From: Desmodesmus armatus
Taxonomy: Eukaryota; Chlorophyta; Chlorophyceae; Sphaeropleales; Scenedesmaceae
Direction of reading: 5' to 3'
DNA length: 64,000 nt
NCBI GenBank assembly: GCA_007449985.2
Contig: VIIQ02000009.1
Coordinates: 1-64,000, forward strand
In this document: positions 62,733 to 64,000 of the stretch, piece after piece
Layout of the letters: each line of letters starts with the position of its first letter
How positions within the stretch are numbered: the stretch's first letter is position 1
The notes under the pieces: generated by a model
Databases searched by the model: none
What the model was told of the DNA's origin: nothing
What the model saw: the letters and a program-made list of their open reading frames with translations, nothing else
Made by a program: the position numbers and the translations under genes

Positions 62733-64000
62733 CTACTTGCTGAGCTGTGGTGCGCTGCTGAGCCGCTGCAAGGTCGCTTCAAACAGCTCCTGTGCTGACA
62801 GCCGCCCCTCAAGCAGCGCCTTCCGCAGCGCTGCCCCACCAGCCTCCCCAGACACGCCCTCAAACCTCTCCCTCGTATCTGCTGCTTCCTGCGCCGCTGC
62901 TGCTGCCTTCCCCTCAGCCTCTGCCTTTGCCTGCTGCAGGGCCTCATCCTCAGCAGCTGCGTCCGCACCAGCGGCGGCGGCCGCCGCCGCTGCCTCGGCA
63001 GCTGCTGCCTGTGCCGCCCTGTCAGCGGCATCAGCAGCTTCAAGGTCTTTCCCGCCTAAAACATCCCACAGCACCTGCAGGTGCCGCATGTAGGCTGCTT
63101 GGCTGCTGCTGTACCGGCCCTGCAGGCAGCCCTCCAGCGCCTGTGCGATGGCAAAGGGGCTGAAGCCAGCCTGCGGCTGCATCACTGCTGCCAGCAGCGC
63201 GACCGTCTTGTCCCGCTGCTGGTTGTGCAGCGGCTTGAGTGGGACCAGCTGCGCGCAGGTCTGCAGGAACACACCAAGGTCCTCTGCAGGAGACCCAGCA
63301 CCGTTGGCACCAGCCGCCGGACGGCGCCCCTGCGCTGCTGCTGACGCCTGCTGCTGACCGGCAGGACCACCTCGCCGCGCTGCGCCTGCAGCAGCGGCGG
63401 CAGCCGGCTGCTGCTGCTGCTCTGCATCTTCGTCCTGGTGTGAGCTGACCACACCGCCCTGTCTTTCTCTAGACGGCTGCTGCTGCTGCTTTCCTGGAGC
63501 AGGTCTGCTGGTTGGACCAGCAGTCCGCGGCCGCTGCTGCTGCTGCGCTGCACCCTTGCCGGCCTGCTGTGCTGCTGCTACCTTCCCTTGCTGCTGTGGC
63601 CGCTGCTGCTGCCCCTTCTGCTGCTGCGGCGCATGCGGTGAGGTTGGCGGTGCCTGCTTACCTGCTGAGAACAGAGGAATCACCTTCTCGGTGCCCAGAC
63701 TCCTCACAGCATTAGCCAGCTCCATACCACCGGCAGGCACGCCAGTATACTTGCTGCCTGTGCTGAGCATCCTGACGATCTCAGCACACACAGGGCTGCT
63801 GCGGCCTGCCTGCGCGGCAAGCTTGCGGGCATCTGCAGGGCTAAGGTTGAGGTTGAGAATATCCTGCAACGCTGCCTGCTGCTGCTCAAACGACTGCTGC
63901 AGCAGGCCCAGGGCAGAGTGCAGCCGCTTCAAGCAGTCCTGCAGCTTGCTTGCAGGATCCTGCGGCTGCTGCTGTGGTGCCGGCTCGTCTGCTGCGGGTG
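62733..64000 (-). CDS. Unrecognised Ala/Gln-rich protein, 5' end beyond window
   Basis: One minus-strand frame stays open from the right edge to the stop at 62733, at least 420 residues, with no splice sites needed. An N-terminal helical part (LHSALGLLQQSFEQQQAALQ; LSPADARKLAAQAGRSS) leads to a long Gln/Pro/Ala-rich linker. Next is a more ordered block (VFLQTCAQLVPLKPLHNQQR; MQPQAGFSPFAIAQALEGCL; AYMRHLQVLWDVLGG). An Ala/Glu-rich coiled-coil-like stretch and RERFEGVSGEAGGAALRKAL close the protein. I do not recognise the family. The non-repetitive block could be a conserved domain. The true start is outside the window. Confidence 0.65.
   Translation of the reverse strand, partial: PAADEPAPQQQPQDPASKLQDCLKRLHSALGLLQQSFEQQQAALQDILNLNLSPADARKLAAQAGRSSPVCAEIVRMLSTGSKYTGVPAGGMELANAVRSLGTEKVIPLFSAGKQAPPTSPHAPQQQKGQQQRPQQQGKVAAAQQAGKGAAQQQQRPRTAGPTSRPAPGKQQQQPSRERQGGVVSSHQDEDAEQQQQPAAAAAAGAARRGGPAGQQQASAAAQGRRPAAGANGAGSPAEDLGVFLQTCAQLVPLKPLHNQQRDKTVALLAAVMQPQAGFSPFAIAQALEGCLQGRYSSSQAAYMRHLQVLWDVLGGKDLEAADAADRAAQAAAAEAAAAAAAAGADAAAEDEALQQAKAEAEGKAAAAAQEAADTRERFEGVSGEAGGAALRKALLEGRLSAQELFEATLQRLSSAPQLSK

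Overview
This is nuclear DNA of a green alga, probably a chlorophyte of the Chlamydomonas/Volvox type. The evidence is dense short exons, introns that start GTGAGT/GTAAGT and end TGCAG, strong use of CTG/GCC/CAG codons, low-complexity Ala/Gln/Ser inserts, (TG)n tracts, and plastid- and mitochondrion-targeted enzymes beside eukaryotic exocyst and PAF1-complex genes. All exon coordinates were read by eye from splice signals and reading-frame continuity, with no alignment run.

Left end (1-7779): two head-to-tail copies of a 4.18 kb DNA transposon, the first cut by the window edge. Each carries a two-exon Tc1-like DDE transposase on the + strand. The transposase intron is almost filled by an antisense reading frame with a Cys-rich module followed by a PD-(D/E)xK-like nuclease core. 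Both copies carry small indels and look dead.

7826-18155: a roughly 21-exon gene for a large secreted or type I membrane protein built from Cys-rich (ephrin-receptor-like/GCC2-GCC3) modules, nearly all on phase-1 exons. Then come intergenic repeats, an inverted partial pseudogene of the CTR9 tail (19680-20470), and a satellite of six ~165 bp units (20478-21490).

21900-32971: a divergent pair. The minus gene encodes a small plastid membrane protein with a bacterial-PH-like domain. The plus gene is SEC15/EXOC6 of the exocyst (19 exons).

34731-47379: a second divergent pair. The minus gene is a mitochondrial protein joining one lipoyl domain to a KGD4/MRPS36-like tail, with no acyltransferase domain. 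The plus gene is CTR9 (24 exons, 1168 residues).

50103-64000: on the minus strand, a mitochondrial TMEM65-like protein, an unrecognised Ser/Gln-rich protein, plastid 3-isopropylmalate dehydrogenase, and at the right edge a partial Ala/Gln-rich protein. The only plus gene here is a HemW-type radical SAM protein that starts 192 bp from the isopropylmalate dehydrogenase gene.

The two most unusual items are the antisense nuclease frame nested in the transposase intron and the lipoyl-KGD4 fusion. The genes are ordinary housekeeping neighbours with no shared pathway, apart from the mitochondrial or plastid destinations of several products.
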